Shown: positions 9,343 to 19,604, counted from the first letter of the stretch. The stretch: DNA of 64,000 nucleotides from Treponema sp. OMZ 787 (GCF_024181225.1 NZ_CP051198.1:1550001-1614000), one strand, 5' to 3'. Notes: generated by a model not told the origin, from the sequence alone. A program made the numbers and translations.

Positions 9343-11112
9343 ATGACTAAAACAAAAGGAAAGGTAGTCGGTATTAACGGTAACATGATAAGCGTTGCTT
9401 TTGAAGGCTTGGTTACCCTTAATGAAGTAGGCTATGTTGAAGTTGGTTCAAAAAAACTAAAAAGCGAGGTCATCCGTATTCGAGGTGATATAGCTCAGCT
9501 TCAAGTATTTGAAATTACAAAGGGAATAAAGGTTGGGGATGTTGTCGAATTCACAGGAGATCTTCTTTCTGTAGAGTTAGGTCCCGGTCTTTTAGGTCAG
9601 GTTTATGACGGACTGCAAAACCCTCTACCGGAGCTTGCAGAAAAAGCCGGCTATTTTTTGGAAAGAGGTATTTATCTAAATGCTCTTTCCCGCACAGCAA
9701 AATGGCATTTTACTCCTGTTGCTAAGGAAGGTGATGATCTTAAGCGTGCCGACTTGCTTGGAACCGTACCTGAAGGCAGTTTTACCCACCGCATCATGAT
9801 TCCTTTTAATATGTACGGATCTTATAAATTAAAATCTATAAAACCTGAGGGCGATTATACTGTAGATGACACAATAGCCGAGGTTACCGATGAAAGAGGA
9901 AATGTAATTCCTCTTACCATGAGCTTTAAGTGGCCTGTAAAACGCCCGATTGATTGCTATGCAGAGCGTTTAAAGCCTACTGAAACATTGGTTACAAAGA
10001 TGAGAACAATGGATACATTCTTCCCTGTTGCTAAGGGCGGAACTTATTGTATTCCCGGTCCCTTCGGTGCAGGAAAAACCGTTTTACAGCATGCTACCAG
10101 CCGAAATGCTGATGTCGACATAGTAATTATCGCAGCCTGCGGCGAGCGTGCTGGTGAGGTTGTAGAAACACTTACCGAATTCCCGGAGCTTAAAGACCCC
10201 AAAACAGGTCGAACCCTTATGGAAAGAACGATAATCATCTGTAACACTTCTTCGATGCCAGTTGCAGCCCGTGAAGCTTCAGTTTATACCGGTGTAACTC
10301 TTGCAGAATACTACCGCCAAATGGGATTGGATGTTCTTCTTCTTGCAGACTCTACAAGCCGCTGGGCTCAGGCTCTTCGAGAAATGTCGGGCCGCTTGGA
10401 AGAAATCCCTGGTGAAGAAGCCTTCCCTGCCTATCTTGAATCCTACATAGCTGCCTTCTACGAAAGAGCCGGTATTGTCCGCCTAAGCGACGGATCAAAG
10501 GGTTCCGTTACAATCGGAGGCACCGTATCGCCTGCGGGCGGTAACTTTGAAGAGCCTGTAACTCAGGCTACGCTAAAGGTTGTAGGTGCCTTCCACGGTC
10601 TTTCACGCGAACGATCCGATGCCCGAAAGTACCCCGCTATTCACCCGCTTGATTCCTGGTCAAAGTATCCGAGTGTTCTTCCTTCAGAACAAGTTAAGTA
10701 CGGAAGAAGCTTTTTACGCCGAGGTACCGAGGTTGAGCAGATGATGAAGGTTGTAGGTGAAGAAGGAACAAGCATCGAAGACTTTATCATTTACTTAAAA
10801 GGCGACTTACTTGATGCCGTTTACTTACAGCAAAACTCCTTTGATAAGGTAGACGATGCAGTTTCGGTTGAGAGACAGCAGCATATATATAATATTTTGG
10901 TTGAGATTTTAGGTTCTTCATTCAAATTTATTTCTAAGGATGAAGCCCGCTCTTATTTCAGCAAACTTAAACTTATGTTTATCGACTATAACTACTCGCC
11001 TTGGGGCTCGGATGCATTTAAATCCCATGAAGACGGAATTAAAAAGCTCATCGCCGAAAAAGCGGATAGCTTAGAGGATAGAGCAAAAAAATTATTGAAG
11101 CAGGCGGTGTAA
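9343..11112 (+). CDS. atpA: V-type ATP synthase catalytic subunit A
   Basis: This is the catalytic nucleotide-binding subunit of the V/A-type rotary ATPase on the cytoplasmic side of the inner membrane. The Walker A motif GPFGAGKT is at residues 239-246. The insert typical of A subunits lies around residues 110-185, and the Walker B region reads [23 protein letters not shown]. The length of 589 residues is normal. It is the first gene of a five-gene operon A-B-D-I-K with spacers of 1 to 15 bases or overlaps. Spirochaetes use this type in place of F-ATPase; whether it pumps H+ or Na+ is not decided by this subunit. The gene before it is apt, not the stator subunit E that often precedes A. Confidence 0.95.
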   Translation: MTKTKGKVVGINGNMISVAFEGLVTLNEVGYVEVGSKKLKSEVIRIRGDIAQLQVFEITKGIKVGDVVEFTGDLLSVELGPGLLGQVYDGLQNPLPELAEKAGYFLERGIYLNALSRTAKWHFTPVAKEGDDLKRADLLGTVPEGSFTHRIMIPFNMYGSYKLKSIKPEGDYTVDDTIAEVTDERGNVIPLTMSFKWPVKRPIDCYAERLKPTETLVTKMRTMDTFFPVAKGGTYCIPGPFGAGKTVLQHATSRNADVDIVIIAACGERAGEVVETLTEFPELKDPKTGRTLMERTIIICNTSSMPVAAREASVYTGVTLAEYYRQMGLDVLLLADSTSRWAQALREMSGRLEEIPGEEAFPAYLESYIAAFYERAGIVRLSDGSKGSVTIGGTVSPAGGNFEEPVTQATLKVVGAFHGLSRERSDARKYPAIHPLDSWSKYPSVLPSEQVKYGRSFLRRGTEVEQMMKVVGEEGTSIEDFIIYLKGDLLDAVYLQQNSFDKVDDAVSVERQQHIYNILVEILGSSFKFISKDEARSYFSKLKLMFIDYNYSPWGSDAFKSHEDGIKKLIAEKADSLEDRAKKLLKQAV

Positions 11113-11113
11113 G

Positions 11114-12409
11114 ATGAAAAAGGTATATAGCAAAATAGAATCGATTAACGGTTCGGTTATTACGGTTAAGGCCGACGGAGTTTCATACGGAGAATTAGCC
11201 GAGGTTCAAACCCGCTTTGGAGCCTCTCTTGCCGAAGTCAATAAGCTTGACGGAGACTTGGTTTCCTTGCAGGTTTTTGCAGGAGGACGCGGTGTTTCGA
11301 CCGGAGACGAGGTCCGCTTCTTGGGTAAAGAAATGCAGGTAAGCTATTCCGAAGACTTACTCGGCCGAATATTTAACGGCTCAGGCGATCCCAGAGATTC
11401 AGGTCCCGCCTTAAAAGATAACATGATTCCTATAGGCGGTCCTTCGGTAAACCCCTCAAAGCGTATTCTTGCAAACAGAATGATCAGAACAGGTATTCCG
11501 ATGATCGACGTATTTAATACCTTGGTCGTTTCTCAAAAGCTGCCCATATTTTCAAGCTCCGGCGAGCCTTACAACGAGCTTTTAGCCCGAATAGCCATGC
11601 AGGCAGAAGTAGATGTAATTATTTTGGGCGGAATGGGATTAAAATATGACGATTATCTTTATTTTAAAGACACCCTTGAAGAAGCAGGTGCTTTAAGCCG
11701 AACAGCCATGTTCGTTCATACGGCAGCTGACCCCACGGTTGAATGTCTTATGATTCCCGATATGTGTCTTGCTGTTGCGGAAAAATTCGCCATCGCAGGT
11801 AAGGACGTTTTGGTTCTTTTAACGGACATGACAAACTTTGCAGACGCAATGAAAGAAATTGCCATTATTCAGGAACAGGTTCCTTCAAACCGAGGTTACC
11901 CCGGAGACCTTTACAGCCAGCTTGCAGCCCGCTATGAAAAGGCTGTAGACTTTGCCGATGCAGGTTCGGTTACGGTCTTGGCCGTTACAACAATGCCGGG
12001 CGACGATGTAACACACCCCGTTCCCGATAATACAGGTTATATTACTGAAGGTCAATTCTATCTTAAAAACGGACGAATCGAACCCTTCGGAAGTCTTTCA
12101 CGATTAAAGCAAAACGTAAACGGTAAGACAAGGGATGACCACCGAGCTCTTATGGACAACATGATTAAGCTCTATGCTTCATATAAAGACACCTTAGAGA
12201 AAAAATCCATGGGCTTTATGATGAGCGAATGGGACGAAAAACTTTTAAAATACGGTGCAAAATTCGAATCGGGAATGATGGACTTGTCCGTAAACATTCC
12301 GCTTGAAGAAGCTTTGAGCCTAGGCTGGAAGATTCTTTCCGAATGCTTTACCCGTGAAGAAACCGGTATTAAATCCGACTTGGTAAATAAGTACTGGCCG
12401 GCAAACTAA
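11114..12409 (+). CDS. atpB: V-type ATP synthase subunit B
   Basis: This regulatory, non-catalytic nucleotide-binding subunit alternates with A in the hexameric head. It has 431 residues and lacks a canonical Walker A motif, as expected for B subunits; the region where it would be reads [16 protein letters not shown]. Conserved stretches such as [33 protein letters not shown] and [20 protein letters not shown] are typical of the family. It starts one base after the stop of subunit A, which indicates tight translational coupling. Confidence 0.95.
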   Translation: MKKVYSKIESINGSVITVKADGVSYGELAEVQTRFGASLAEVNKLDGDLVSLQVFAGGRGVSTGDEVRFLGKEMQVSYSEDLLGRIFNGSGDPRDSGPALKDNMIPIGGPSVNPSKRILANRMIRTGIPMIDVFNTLVVSQKLPIFSSSGEPYNELLARIAMQAEVDVIILGGMGLKYDDYLYFKDTLEEAGALSRTAMFVHTAADPTVECLMIPDMCLAVAEKFAIAGKDVLVLLTDMTNFADAMKEIAIIQEQVPSNRGYPGDLYSQLAARYEKAVDFADAGSVTVLAVTTMPGDDVTHPVPDNTGYITEGQFYLKNGRIEPFGSLSRLKQNVNGKTRDDHRALMDNMIKLYASYKDTLEKKSMGFMMSEWDEKLLKYGAKFESGMMDLSVNIPLEEALSLGWKILSECFTREETGIKSDLVNKYWPAN

Positions 12410-12419
12410 AGGGTAGGCT

Positions 12420-13034
12420 ATGGCAATAAAACTGACAAAGAATGAGCTGAAAAATCAAAAAGAATCTCTAAAAATGTATAGAAGATACTTGCCGACTCTT
12501 CAGCTTAAAAAACAGCAGCTTCAAACCGAAATCCGCACCATCGAAGCTAGGGCCAAAGAAGTCAGGCTTCACAGAGATGCCCTTAATAAGGAATTCGAAG
12601 ACTGGGTAGCAGTATTCGGCGAGCAAAATGTTTTTATACCCTCTATGGTTAAGATAAAGGAGATTCTGACTTCAACCGGAAATATTGCAGGCGTAAGCAT
12701 CCCCGTTTTTTCCGGTGCGGAATTTGAACGCTCTAAATATGATCTTTATAAGACACCTCTTTGGGTTGATACGGCTGCCGAAAAAATGCAGGAAGTTTTG
12801 AGCTTAGATCTTGAAGCAAAGGTTCTTGATGAACAAGTACGCCTTTTGAATTCAGAGCTTAGAACTACCACTCAGCGCGTGAACCTCTTTGAAAAGGTTA
12901 AGATACCTGAAACAAGGGCTAACATAAAGAAAATAACGGTTTATTTGGGAGATCAGCAGGTTGCAGCTGTTGTTCGCGGTAAAATTTCAAAGAAGAACCT
13001 TGAAAAGGTTCATGATAAGGATGAAGCTCTATGA
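12420..13034 (+). CDS. atpD: V-type ATP synthase central-stalk subunit D
   Basis: This is the central rotor shaft subunit that turns inside the A3B3 head. The protein is 204 residues, largely coiled coil at both ends (about residues 5-60 and 125-175), with the family N-terminal pattern L.LTKNEL..QK and a [12 protein letters not shown] helix. It follows subunit B by ten bases and overlaps subunit I by four bases. Confidence 0.9.
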   Translation: MAIKLTKNELKNQKESLKMYRRYLPTLQLKKQQLQTEIRTIEARAKEVRLHRDALNKEFEDWVAVFGEQNVFIPSMVKIKEILTSTGNIAGVSIPVFSGAEFERSKYDLYKTPLWVDTAAEKMQEVLSLDLEAKVLDEQVRLLNSELRTTTQRVNLFEKVKIPETRANIKKITVYLGDQQVAAVVRGKISKKNLEKVHDKDEAL

Positions 13035-14887
13035 TTGTACCAATGAAAAAAGTAACTCTTTTAGTCTTAAAAAAAGAGCAGCGTCATGCCTTAAAAGATT
13101 TAAGAAAATTAGGACTTGTACACATTGAGGACCGCCCTGCAAACGGAACCCTCATAAACGAGTTACGATCCGAAAAAAATGATATAACTCTTGCTATGAG
13201 TCTTTTGACTGAATATCTTCCCAAAAAAGAGAAAAAAGGTGTAACACCTCCCTCTCTTTTAAGCGAAGAAGATACTCTTACCTTTGTAGATTCAGTATTA
13301 TCGCTCACATCTTCTTATAAGAGCAATATGGAAGAAGCTGCAAGGCTTTCAGGCGAAATAGCTTCTTATGAAGAGTGGGGTGAAATAGACAGGGCTGATT
13401 TTACCTTCTTAGCAGAAAACGGAATTTATATTTTTCCGGCAACAGCCCCGTTAAAGACCTATAATGCTCTTGCTGAAAGCTTAAAAACAATAAGGATCGG
13501 GCAAGGCAAGACAGGGGTTAGATTTTTAATCTGGAGCGAAACAAATGCTCTGCCTGCCGATTTACCTCAGGATGTTATTCCTTTAAAGCTGCCGGAGACT
13601 TCAGTTAAGGCCTTAAAAGAAAAACTAAAGAGCTTGCAGGCAAAGATTGCGTCTTACAAGCAGGAAATGACAAAGATGTCAGCATACCTAAATTCTCTAA
13701 ATGCCTTGAATGAGATTGTGAGCAAGAAACTTCAATTTGAGATTGTTCATGACGGTATGCAGACAATAGACTTTGGAAGTGAAGAAGATGGAGCCCAGCT
13801 TGTTTGGCTTACAGGTTATATTCCAAGTGAAGATGAAGCACAGCTTTCATCCCTTGCAAAGGAAAAGTCTTGGGCCTATCTTTCTCAAGACCCGCAAGAA
13901 GATGATCCTGTACCTACAAAGATAAAGAGAAATAAGCTTGTAAATCTTATTTCTCCCTTAATCGACTTTTTGGGTACTGTTCCCGGCTATACGGAACCGG
14001 ATATTTCTCTTTGGTTCTTGCTATTTTTCGGCATTTTCTTTGCAATGATTTTCGGAGATGCCGGATATGGTGCCGTTTTGTTATTAATTTCAATCGGTTT
14101 GATTTTAAAAACAAAGGCAAAAAAACAAAAAGTACCTACAGCTTTTTATATGTTCGGCTATTTGGGACTTATGACTGTCATTTGGGGAGCACTTGTTTGT
14201 AACTGGTTCGGTATGCCTACGGAAATTGTTCCGGCCTTCCTTAAAAAGTTGGCTGTGCCGGCAATTGCAAACTTTACACCGGAGGATGTACGCAATCAAA
14301 ACCAGATATTGCTTTGCTTTACTCTAGGTTTGGTCCAGTTGATGATAGCCCATATCGTAAGTTTATTTAGGAATATTAAATCTCCTAAATTCCTTGCCGA
14401 TGTAGGCTCTCTTTCAATGCTCGGCGGAATGTATTTTGTGGTTTTAAACCTCGTTGTAGATTCCCAAAAGTATGCAATCAATAATGCCGTTCTTCTTGCG
14501 ATAGGTGTAGGGTTTGCTTTAAACTTTATCTTTGTAAACTATTCTACAGGAATAGTACCGGCAATTGTTGAAAGCTTGAAGAATATTATAAATATGCTTT
14601 TGGGCGTAGTAAACGTATTTGCAGATATTATGAGTTATATAAGACTTTGGGCTGTAGGTCTTGCAGGCGGTGCTATAAGTGCAACCGTAAACGAGATGGC
14701 AGGTCCGGCCTTAGGCGGAGTAATAATCTTTGCAGGTGTTTTACTTTTATTGTTCGGACACGGTCTTAACTATATTATGAACGTGCTTTCCGTTATAGTC
14801 CATGGTGTTCGATTGAATACCTTGGAATTCTCTAATCATGTGGGCTTGACTTGGTCGGGCTTTAAATATGAACCCTTTAACGAATAA
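13031..14887 (+). CDS. atpI: V-type ATP synthase membrane subunit I (subunit a)
   Basis: This subunit forms the ion half-channels against the K ring. The first 310 residues are a soluble arm with coiled coils (about 195-240). Residues about 325-610 hold seven or eight membrane helices, including the conserved [16 protein letters not shown] segment with the essential arginine, and [26 protein letters not shown] near the end. The length of 618 residues is normal. It overlaps subunit D by four bases and precedes subunit K by 15 bases. Confidence 0.92.
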   Translation: MIVPMKKVTLLVLKKEQRHALKDLRKLGLVHIEDRPANGTLINELRSEKNDITLAMSLLTEYLPKKEKKGVTPPSLLSEEDTLTFVDSVLSLTSSYKSNMEEAARLSGEIASYEEWGEIDRADFTFLAENGIYIFPATAPLKTYNALAESLKTIRIGQGKTGVRFLIWSETNALPADLPQDVIPLKLPETSVKALKEKLKSLQAKIASYKQEMTKMSAYLNSLNALNEIVSKKLQFEIVHDGMQTIDFGSEEDGAQLVWLTGYIPSEDEAQLSSLAKEKSWAYLSQDPQEDDPVPTKIKRNKLVNLISPLIDFLGTVPGYTEPDISLWFLLFFGIFFAMIFGDAGYGAVLLLISIGLILKTKAKKQKVPTAFYMFGYLGLMTVIWGALVCNWFGMPTEIVPAFLKKLAVPAIANFTPEDVRNQNQILLCFTLGLVQLMIAHIVSLFRNIKSPKFLADVGSLSMLGGMYFVVLNLVVDSQKYAINNAVLLAIGVGFALNFIFVNYSTGIVPAIVESLKNIINMLLGVVNVFADIMSYIRLWAVGLAGGAISATVNEMAGPALGGVIIFAGVLLLLFGHGLNYIMNVLSVIVHGVRLNTLEFSNHVGLTWSGFKYEPFNE

Positions 14888-14902
14888 ATTTGGAGGAAGG
14901 AT

Positions 14903-15325
14903 ATGACTTTTGGTTTTTTTGGTGCTGCTGCTGCGTTAGGTATTTCAGCTATCGGTTCTGCAATCGGTCTTGCCGTTGCAGGTCAGGCAACAATCGGTGC
15001 ATGGAAGCGCTGTTATTTGAATAACAAGCCCGCTCCCTTTAGTTTAGTCGCCTTTGCAGGTGCTCCTCTCACGCAGACTCTTTACGGTTTCTTGCTTATG
15101 AACAGGATGCTTACCTCATCTCAGAGCGACTGGTTCTTATTGGGCTTAGGCCTTGTTTGCGGTGTTTCTATCGCAGCTTCTGCTATTGCTCAGGGTAAGG
15201 CTTCTGCTTCAGGTTCCGATGCTATGGCTGAAACAGGAAAGGGCTTTGTACAGTACATTACTATCGTAGGTCTTTGCGAAACCGTTGCTCTTTTCGTAAT
15301 GGTTTTTGGCATGATGAAGTGCTAA
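14903..15325 (+). CDS. atpK: V-type ATP synthase ring subunit K
   Basis: This proteolipid forms the rotating ion-binding ring in the membrane. The protein of 140 residues has four hydrophobic helices, so it is the duplicated two-hairpin form. The second half carries the ion-binding glutamate in LCETVALFVMVFGMM. In the first hairpin the matching position reads PLTQTLYGFLLM, without an acidic residue. A strong GGAGG site precedes the ATG. Conserved glutamine near this glutamate would suggest Na+ binding, but I cannot settle the coupling ion from reading alone. It is the last gene of the operon. Confidence 0.9.
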   Translation: MTFGFFGAAAALGISAIGSAIGLAVAGQATIGAWKRCYLNNKPAPFSLVAFAGAPLTQTLYGFLLMNRMLTSSQSDWFLLGLGLVCGVSIAASAIAQGKASASGSDAMAETGKGFVQYITIVGLCETVALFVMVFGMMKC

Positions 15326-15360
15326 AGACTTCAATATACCGGCATCTTATATGCCGGGTA

Positions 15361-15389
15361 TTGACTAAGATGGTATTTTTTGCTATTCT
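15361..15389 (+). promoter_or_regulatory. Promoter of the rpsF-ssb-rpsR-rplI operon
   Basis: TTGACT at 15361-15366 and TATTCT at 15384-15389 are 17 bases apart. The -35 box begins right after an imperfect hairpin (ATACCGGCAT / ATGCCGGGTAT, about 15336-15361) that probably ends the V-ATPase transcript, although no long T run follows it. Confidence 0.65.
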
Positions 15390-15396
15390 ATGAAAA

Positions 15397-15425
15397 CTCC
15401 GGCTCGCAGAAAATGCGGGCCTCAG
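15397..15425 (+). promoter_or_regulatory. Candidate S6:S18 autoregulatory leader hairpin
   Basis: The leader of rpsF can fold GCTCGCA (15402-15408) with TGCGGGC (15414-15420) around a GAAAA loop. A CCG triplet sits at the foot of the 5' side. In many bacteria the S6:S18 protein complex binds a leader hairpin with an unpaired CCG and represses this operon, and the operon here encodes both S6 and S18. The match is by eye and short, so this is an inference. Confidence 0.4.
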
Positions 15426-15447
15426 AAATGTGTCCATAGGAGGGAAC

Positions 15448-15729
15448 ATGAGAAACTATGAACTTATGACGGTTTTTCCGGTTGAAGAAGATCTTTATAA
15501 ACCGGGAATAGATGCTCTACATTCAATTCTGGCGGATTTCGGTGTTCAGATCAAATCTGAAGAGCCTTTCGGCGATCGGGATTTAGCTTATGAAATCAAA
15601 AAGAAGACAAAGGGACGATATGTTCTTTTCAACATTGAAGCTGATCCTTCAAAGATGATTGAATTGGACAAGCGTTTTAAGCTGATCACTCAAATGTTGA
15701 CCTATCTTTTTGTCCGTTTAGAGGACTAA
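15448..15729 (+). CDS. rpsF: 30S ribosomal protein S6
   Basis: S6 binds 16S rRNA as a dimer with S18 in the platform of the small subunit. The 93-residue protein begins MRNYELMTVFP and keeps the family core (FGDRDLAYEIKKKTKGRYVLFN). The ATG at 15448 has AGGAGGG just upstream; a GTG at 15430 in the same frame is inside the ribosome site region and is rejected. The gene is first in the classic order rpsF-ssb-rpsR-rplI. Confidence 0.95.
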   Translation: MRNYELMTVFPVEEDLYKPGIDALHSILADFGVQIKSEEPFGDRDLAYEIKKKTKGRYVLFNIEADPSKMIELDKRFKLITQMLTYLFVRLED

Positions 15730-15741
15730 AAAGGAGACTTT

Positions 15742-16248
15742 ATGGCAGATATAAACCATGTAGTATTGGTAGGCCGCTTAACCAGAGATGCTGAGCTTAA
15801 ATATACGTCTTCCGGTATTGCTGTTTGTAATTTTGCCGTAGCTGTCAACAGAAGACGGAAAACAGGCGATGACTGGAGCGAAGAAGCTAGTTTTTTTGAC
15901 GTGGTTCTTTGGGGACGGCAGGGTGAGGCATTAAATCAGTATCTTGTAAAGGGAAAACAGGTCGCTATCGACGGAGAGCTTAGGCAAAACCGTTGGGAGC
16001 AAGACGGACAAACCCGAAGCAAGGTTGAGATTGTTGCCAACAATATTCAACTTGTCGGAGGTTCTGCCGGTCAGGGCGGACAACCTCAGTCAGCTCCTCA
16101 GCGTCAAGGAGCATATCAGGGCAGTTCAAATAATTCGTATCATGATGGAAATCAGCCTCCTTCTGCTTATCAAAGAAGACCTGAACCTTCATATGACGAT
16201 TACCAGCCGGATATGGGAAATTCAGATTTGGATAATATTCCATTTTAA
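15742..16248 (+). CDS. ssb: Single-stranded DNA-binding protein
   Basis: SSB coats single-stranded DNA during replication and repair. Residues 1-110 form the OB fold (NHVVLVGRLTRDAELKYT, then FFDVVLWGRQGEALNQYL and KGKQVAIDGELRQNRWEQDG). A Gln/Gly/Ser-rich linker follows, and the protein ends in the acidic tip DLDNIPF, which recruits partner proteins. At 168 residues it is a full-length SSB. It lies between the S6 and S18 genes, as in many bacteria. Confidence 0.95.
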   Translation: MADINHVVLVGRLTRDAELKYTSSGIAVCNFAVAVNRRRKTGDDWSEEASFFDVVLWGRQGEALNQYLVKGKQVAIDGELRQNRWEQDGQTRSKVEIVANNIQLVGGSAGQGGQPQSAPQRQGAYQGSSNNSYHDGNQPPSAYQRRPEPSYDDYQPDMGNSDLDNIPF

Positions 16249-16258
16249 GGAGATTTAA

Positions 16259-16558
16259 ATGTCGGACGAAACAATGAATGATGTAGACATGGAAGCTAAC
16301 ATGCAGGAAAATATTCGCGATGGCGAAGATAAAAGAAAGGGCAGATCCTTTTATAGAAAAAAGGTTTGCCGCTTTTGCACACAAAAGTTAAAGATCGATT
16401 ATAAAGAACCGGACGCTTTACGCCGCTTTATAACTGAAAGAGGTAAGATTCTTCCAAGAAGAATTACCGGAACTTGTGCAAAACATCAGCGAAAACTTGC
16501 CGTTGAGATTAAACGAGCAAGAGCTGTTGCCTTGCTTCCTTTCGTTATGAACGAGTAG
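16259..16558 (+). CDS. rpsR: 30S ribosomal protein S18
   Basis: S18 pairs with S6 in the small-subunit platform. The C-terminal 70 residues carry the family core ([19 protein letters not shown] and [19 protein letters not shown]). The N-terminal 30 residues are an acidic extension ([17 protein letters not shown]) that makes the protein 99 residues, longer than the usual 75-80. The ATG follows AAGGAG by about five bases. An in-frame later start is not obvious, so the extension is probably real. Confidence 0.95.
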   Translation: MSDETMNDVDMEANMQENIRDGEDKRKGRSFYRKKVCRFCTQKLKIDYKEPDALRRFITERGKILPRRITGTCAKHQRKLAVEIKRARAVALLPFVMNE

Positions 16559-16562
16559 ATTT

Positions 16563-16622
16563 TTTAATGTAAGCATAAGCCGGCTGCCGGCCTGAGCCTT
16601 GCTTACATTAAATAAAACATTT
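16563..16622 (+). promoter_or_regulatory. Long hairpin between rpsR and rplI
   Basis: TTTAATGTAAGCA at 16563-16575 pairs perfectly with TGCTTACATTAAA at 16610-16622, and the enclosed loop holds a second hairpin (GCCGG-CTG-CCGGC). No T run follows on the plus strand, so it does not look like a simple terminator. It may be an mRNA processing or attenuation element or a partial terminator. Confidence 0.55.
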
Positions 16623-16673
16623 AAGCCCTTTCCGACTCCCGGAATTGGGCCGATATTTTTTAGGAGCTTGTAT

Positions 16674-17258
16674 ATGAAAGTAATTTTGAATGAAGATGTT
16701 AAGTATCTTGGAGAAGAAGGAGATATTAAGAATGTAGCCAAGGGATATGCCAGAAACTACCTCTTCCCCAGAAACTTAGCCGTTCCTTGTAATGAGTTTA
16801 CTCTGGCTCATTTTGAATCACGCAAAGAAGAAATTGAAGCTAAAAAAGCTGCAAAACGCCAAGATGCTGCAGGTCTCAAAGAAAGACTTGAAGCTCTTTC
16901 AATTAAGATTCTTATGCCTGCAGGACCTAACGGCAAACTTTATGGTGCAGTTACAACTCAAACTCTTTTTGATGAGCTGCAAAAACTTGATTTTGATATT
17001 GAAAGAAAGCGTATCGAAATCCCCGGTCAGACTGTTAAGATTACCGGTGTTCATAAGGCCGTTATAAAGCTTTATGAAAATACCTCTGCAGAAATTTCTT
17101 TTACTGTTGAGGCTCAGGTTACTGAAGACAAGCCTGTTAAACCTTCAGAGAAAAAAGGCAGAAAGCCTCGAAAAGATGAAGAAGGTGCAGCAGAAGAAAC
17201 TTCAGTTACAGAAGAATCCGTATCTGAAGAAGTTCAAAATTCCGAATCGGAAAACTAA
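16674..17258 (+). CDS. rplI: 50S ribosomal protein L9
   Basis: L9 binds 23S rRNA with its N-terminal domain and helps maintain reading frame. Residues 1-50 are the L9 signature (MKVILNEDVKYLGEEGDI and KGYARNYLFPRNLA), followed by the long connecting helix and the C-terminal rRNA-binding domain (GKLYGAVTTQTL). After about residue 150 there is a 45-residue charged tail (KKGRKPRKDEE and a Glu/Ser-rich end) that is absent from typical 148-residue L9. The ATG at 16674 has TAGGAG upstream; an in-frame ATG 75 bases earlier is rejected because it lies in the leader. Confidence 0.95.
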   Translation: MKVILNEDVKYLGEEGDIKNVAKGYARNYLFPRNLAVPCNEFTLAHFESRKEEIEAKKAAKRQDAAGLKERLEALSIKILMPAGPNGKLYGAVTTQTLFDELQKLDFDIERKRIEIPGQTVKITGVHKAVIKLYENTSAEISFTVEAQVTEDKPVKPSEKKGRKPRKDEEGAAEETSVTEESVSEEVQNSESEN

Positions 17259-17267
17259 AACTTTATA

Positions 17268-17297
17268 AAATATGCGGATATTTTTATCCGCATATTT
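17268..17297 (+). terminator. Hairpin terminator after rplI
   Basis: AAATATGCGGATA at 17268-17280 and TATCCGCATATTT at 17285-17297 form a perfect 13-base-pair stem with a TTTT loop. It starts ten bases after the rplI stop. It lacks a clear T tract beyond the arm, so termination may be partial. Confidence 0.6.
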
Positions 17298-17316
17298 GGA
17301 ACTTAAAATAAAATTT

Positions 17317-17676
17317 ATGGATAGTAAAGATTTAAAGCCTCTTCCCCAATATAATAGATTTACTATTCGCTTTCTAGACCGTTCAATAAGATTTTTGACG
17401 GCCTCAATCTCAGTGTTTCTTGTTTTTTATGTTTTAAGCAGCTCTCAGGATTTTTTGGACTCCAGTTTATTTTTCATATTAAATGTATTGATGAGTCTTT
17501 GTATCCTACTTATAATTTTTACATTTGCCGCAATTTTAGTAAAAACTTTTTTTATGATACGATATAAAGAAATTAATCTTATGAGGTTTATTACGGATAT
17601 TGTTTTATTGTTTTTATCGGTAGTATTGGCTGTTCTTTTTTCTTTTCTTATAGTAATTGCCAAGGGTAATGTATAA
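17317..17676 (+). CDS. Small membrane protein of unknown function, 119 aa
   Basis: After a polar N-terminus of about 30 residues (MDSKDLKPLPQYNRFT) there are three hydrophobic segments, at about 30-48, 55-80 and 92-115, which predicts a small inner-membrane protein. I do not recognise a family. The ATG at 17317 is chosen because an in-frame ATG at 17272 lies inside the rplI terminator stem. No strong Shine-Dalgarno is visible. It is followed directly by a bidirectional terminator shared with clpX, so it could be the tail of the ribosomal operon by read-through or a separate unit. Confidence 0.6.
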   Translation: MDSKDLKPLPQYNRFTIRFLDRSIRFLTASISVFLVFYVLSSSQDFLDSSLFFILNVLMSLCILLIIFTFAAILVKTFFMIRYKEINLMRFITDIVLLFLSVVLAVLFSFLIVIAKGNV

Positions 17677-17704
17677 AAAAAGACTGCATTAGTACAGTCT
17701 TTTT
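17677..17704. terminator. Bidirectional terminator between the small membrane protein and clpX
   Basis: AAAAAGACTG (17677-17686) pairs with CAGTCTTTTT (17695-17704) around an eight-base loop. It has A and T runs on both sides, so it can serve the plus-strand gene ending at 17676 and the minus-strand clpX ending at 17729. Confidence 0.8.
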
Positions 17705-17728
17705 AAGTTATTGTTACCTGATGCTTTT

Positions 17729-18976
17729 TTAAGCAGTTTTTTCGTCAAGAAGTTTTATCTTAGGTTTTGATGATGTACTTTCTACCATCTTTTTACTTAT
17801 CAGAAGCTCCTTTCTTCCTTTTAAAGATGGGGCTTCAAACATGGCATCCAGCATTAGCTTCTCGACAATGGATCGTAAACCTCTTGCTCCTGTATTTTGG
17901 TCTATAGCTTGTTGAGCAATTGCCGTAATTGCATCTTCATCAAAGTGGAGCTCGACATCATCAAGCTTAAATGTTGCCTGAAATTGCTTTATTATGGCGT
18001 TTTTGGGCTCAACCAAGATACGTGTCAAGTCTTCTTTTTTTAGTTCATTTAATGCTACCTTTATCGGAATTCGGCCTATTAGTTCGGGTATAAGACCGAA
18101 TTTTACTAAATCATCCGGTGAGACCTGATCATACAATTCCGTAAGATTTTTTTCGCTAAGTTTTTTTACCTCGGCTCCGAAACCTATGGGTTTTGTGGAG
18201 ATTCGGGCTTCTACTATCTTGTCTAAACCAACGAAAGCTCCACCGCATATAAAAAGGATATTTGTTGTGTCTATTTTAAGCATATCCTGATTAGGATGCT
18301 TTCTACCGCCCTGAGGAGGAACGGATGCTGAGGTTCCTTCTATTATCTTTAAAAGAGCTTGCTGAACACCTTCACCTGATACATCTCTGGTAATTGAAAC
18401 ATTTTCGCTCTTTCTTGAAATTTTATCTATTTCATCAATAAAGATTATACCTCTTTCGGCTTCTTTTATATCCCCGTTTGCATTTTGAATAAGCTTGAGA
18501 AGAATATTTTCGACATCTTCACCTACATAGCCGGCTTCAGTCAAGGTTGTTGCATCCGCTATAGCAAATGGAACCTGCATTTTTTGTGCAAGGGTTCTTG
18601 CTAAAAGGGTTTTGCCTGAACCGGTAGGACCCAATAAAAGAACATTGGACTTTTCGATAACTACATCATCTTCTAGCGGAGGATTCATTATCCGCTTATA
18701 ATGATTATACACGGCAACAGATAAAACCCTCTTTGCCTGATCTTGGCCTATTACATACTCATCAAGATAATCTTTTAGTTCTTGCGGTGTAGGAATGGGG
18801 CCTGTACGGTCAATGGGCCTGACTGTCTTATAGGACTTTATATAGCTTTCACAAAGGTCTACGCATCTATCACAGATGGCTACTCCTCCGGGCCCCGGAA
18901 CAACAAAACGATCCGAGTTTTCAGGCTTATTACAAAAAGAGCATATTAAAGCCCCATCCAATCTATTTCGAGCCAT
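17729..18976 (-). CDS. clpX: ATP-dependent Clp protease ATP-binding subunit ClpX
   Basis: ClpX is the AAA+ unfoldase that feeds tagged proteins into ClpP. The zinc-binding domain has Cys12, Cys15, Cys35 and Cys38. The Walker A motif GPTGSGKT is at residues 116-123, Walker B follows in [10 protein letters not shown], and the sensor arginine region [12 protein letters not shown] is near the end. The length of 415 residues is normal. Its start overlaps the clpP stop by 14 bases, so translation is coupled. The gene order tig-clpP-clpX on the minus strand is the classic bacterial order. Confidence 0.97.
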   Translation of the reverse strand: MARNRLDGALICSFCNKPENSDRFVVPGPGGVAICDRCVDLCESYIKSYKTVRPIDRTGPIPTPQELKDYLDEYVIGQDQAKRVLSVAVYNHYKRIMNPPLEDDVVIEKSNVLLLGPTGSGKTLLARTLAQKMQVPFAIADATTLTEAGYVGEDVENILLKLIQNANGDIKEAERGIIFIDEIDKISRKSENVSITRDVSGEGVQQALLKIIEGTSASVPPQGGRKHPNQDMLKIDTTNILFICGGAFVGLDKIVEARISTKPIGFGAEVKKLSEKNLTELYDQVSPDDLVKFGLIPELIGRIPIKVALNELKKEDLTRILVEPKNAIIKQFQATFKLDDVELHFDEDAITAIAQQAIDQNTGARGLRSIVEKLMLDAMFEAPSLKGRKELLISKKMVESTSSKPKIKLLDEKTA

Positions 18977-19562
18977 CTTTTCTCCTATTCATAACGGTAT
19001 CGATAATACCGTAGGCTAAGGCTTCTTCAGCAGACATAAAGAAATCCCGCTCCATATCAGCTGCTACCTGTTTTTCAGTCTTTCCCGTATTTTCGGCAAA
19101 GTATTTTATTGTAAGTTTTTTTAGTCTCACAATTTCCTTTGCTTGAATATTAATATCTACGGCTTGACCTTGAACACCTCCCCACGGCTGATGAATCATA
19201 ACACGGGAAGAGGGGAGGGCGTAACGCTTATTTTTTGCTCCTCCTGCTAGAAGCACGGCACCCATACTTGCACATTGGCCCAAGCAAATTGTTTGTACAT
19301 CGGGACGGATATGCTGCATGGTATCGTAAATTGCAAGACCTGCCGTTACAGAGCCTCCTGGACTATTAATATATAGGCTTATATCCTTATCGGGATTTTG
19401 TGCTTCTAAAAACAAAAGCTGAGCTACAACCAAATCAGCCGACATATCGTTTATCTCTCCGTCTACAAAGATAATTCTATCCTTTAAAAGACGAGAGAAA
19501 ATGTCATAGCTGCGCTCTCCGTTTCCTGTTTGTTCAATTACATAAGGTACAAGTGTACTCAT
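18963..19562 (-). CDS. clpP: ATP-dependent Clp protease proteolytic subunit
   Basis: ClpP is the barrel-shaped serine peptidase. The catalytic triad is visible as Ser99 (CASMGAV), His124 (MIHQPWGG) and Asp173 ([11 protein letters not shown]). The length of 199 residues is normal. GGATGG lies a few bases before the ATG. It is placed between tig and clpX on the same strand, 42 bases after tig. Confidence 0.97.
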   Translation of the reverse strand: MSTLVPYVIEQTGNGERSYDIFSRLLKDRIIFVDGEINDMSADLVVAQLLFLEAQNPDKDISLYINSPGGSVTAGLAIYDTMQHIRPDVQTICLGQCASMGAVLLAGGAKNKRYALPSSRVMIHQPWGGVQGQAVDINIQAKEIVRLKKLTIKYFAENTGKTEKQVAADMERDFFMSAEEALAYGIIDTVMNRRKDGSK

Positions 19563-19604
19563 TTTCCATCCTTAAAATAACCGGCTAAAAAGCCATCTTG
19601 AAAT

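Noticed and set aside
15980-16384. Minus-strand 134-codon frame opposite ssb and rpsR
   Set aside because: It is a shadow of two certain genes on the other strand.
17272-17316. Upstream ATG for the small membrane protein
   Set aside because: It lies inside the perfect terminator stem after rplI, so the start at 17317 is preferred.
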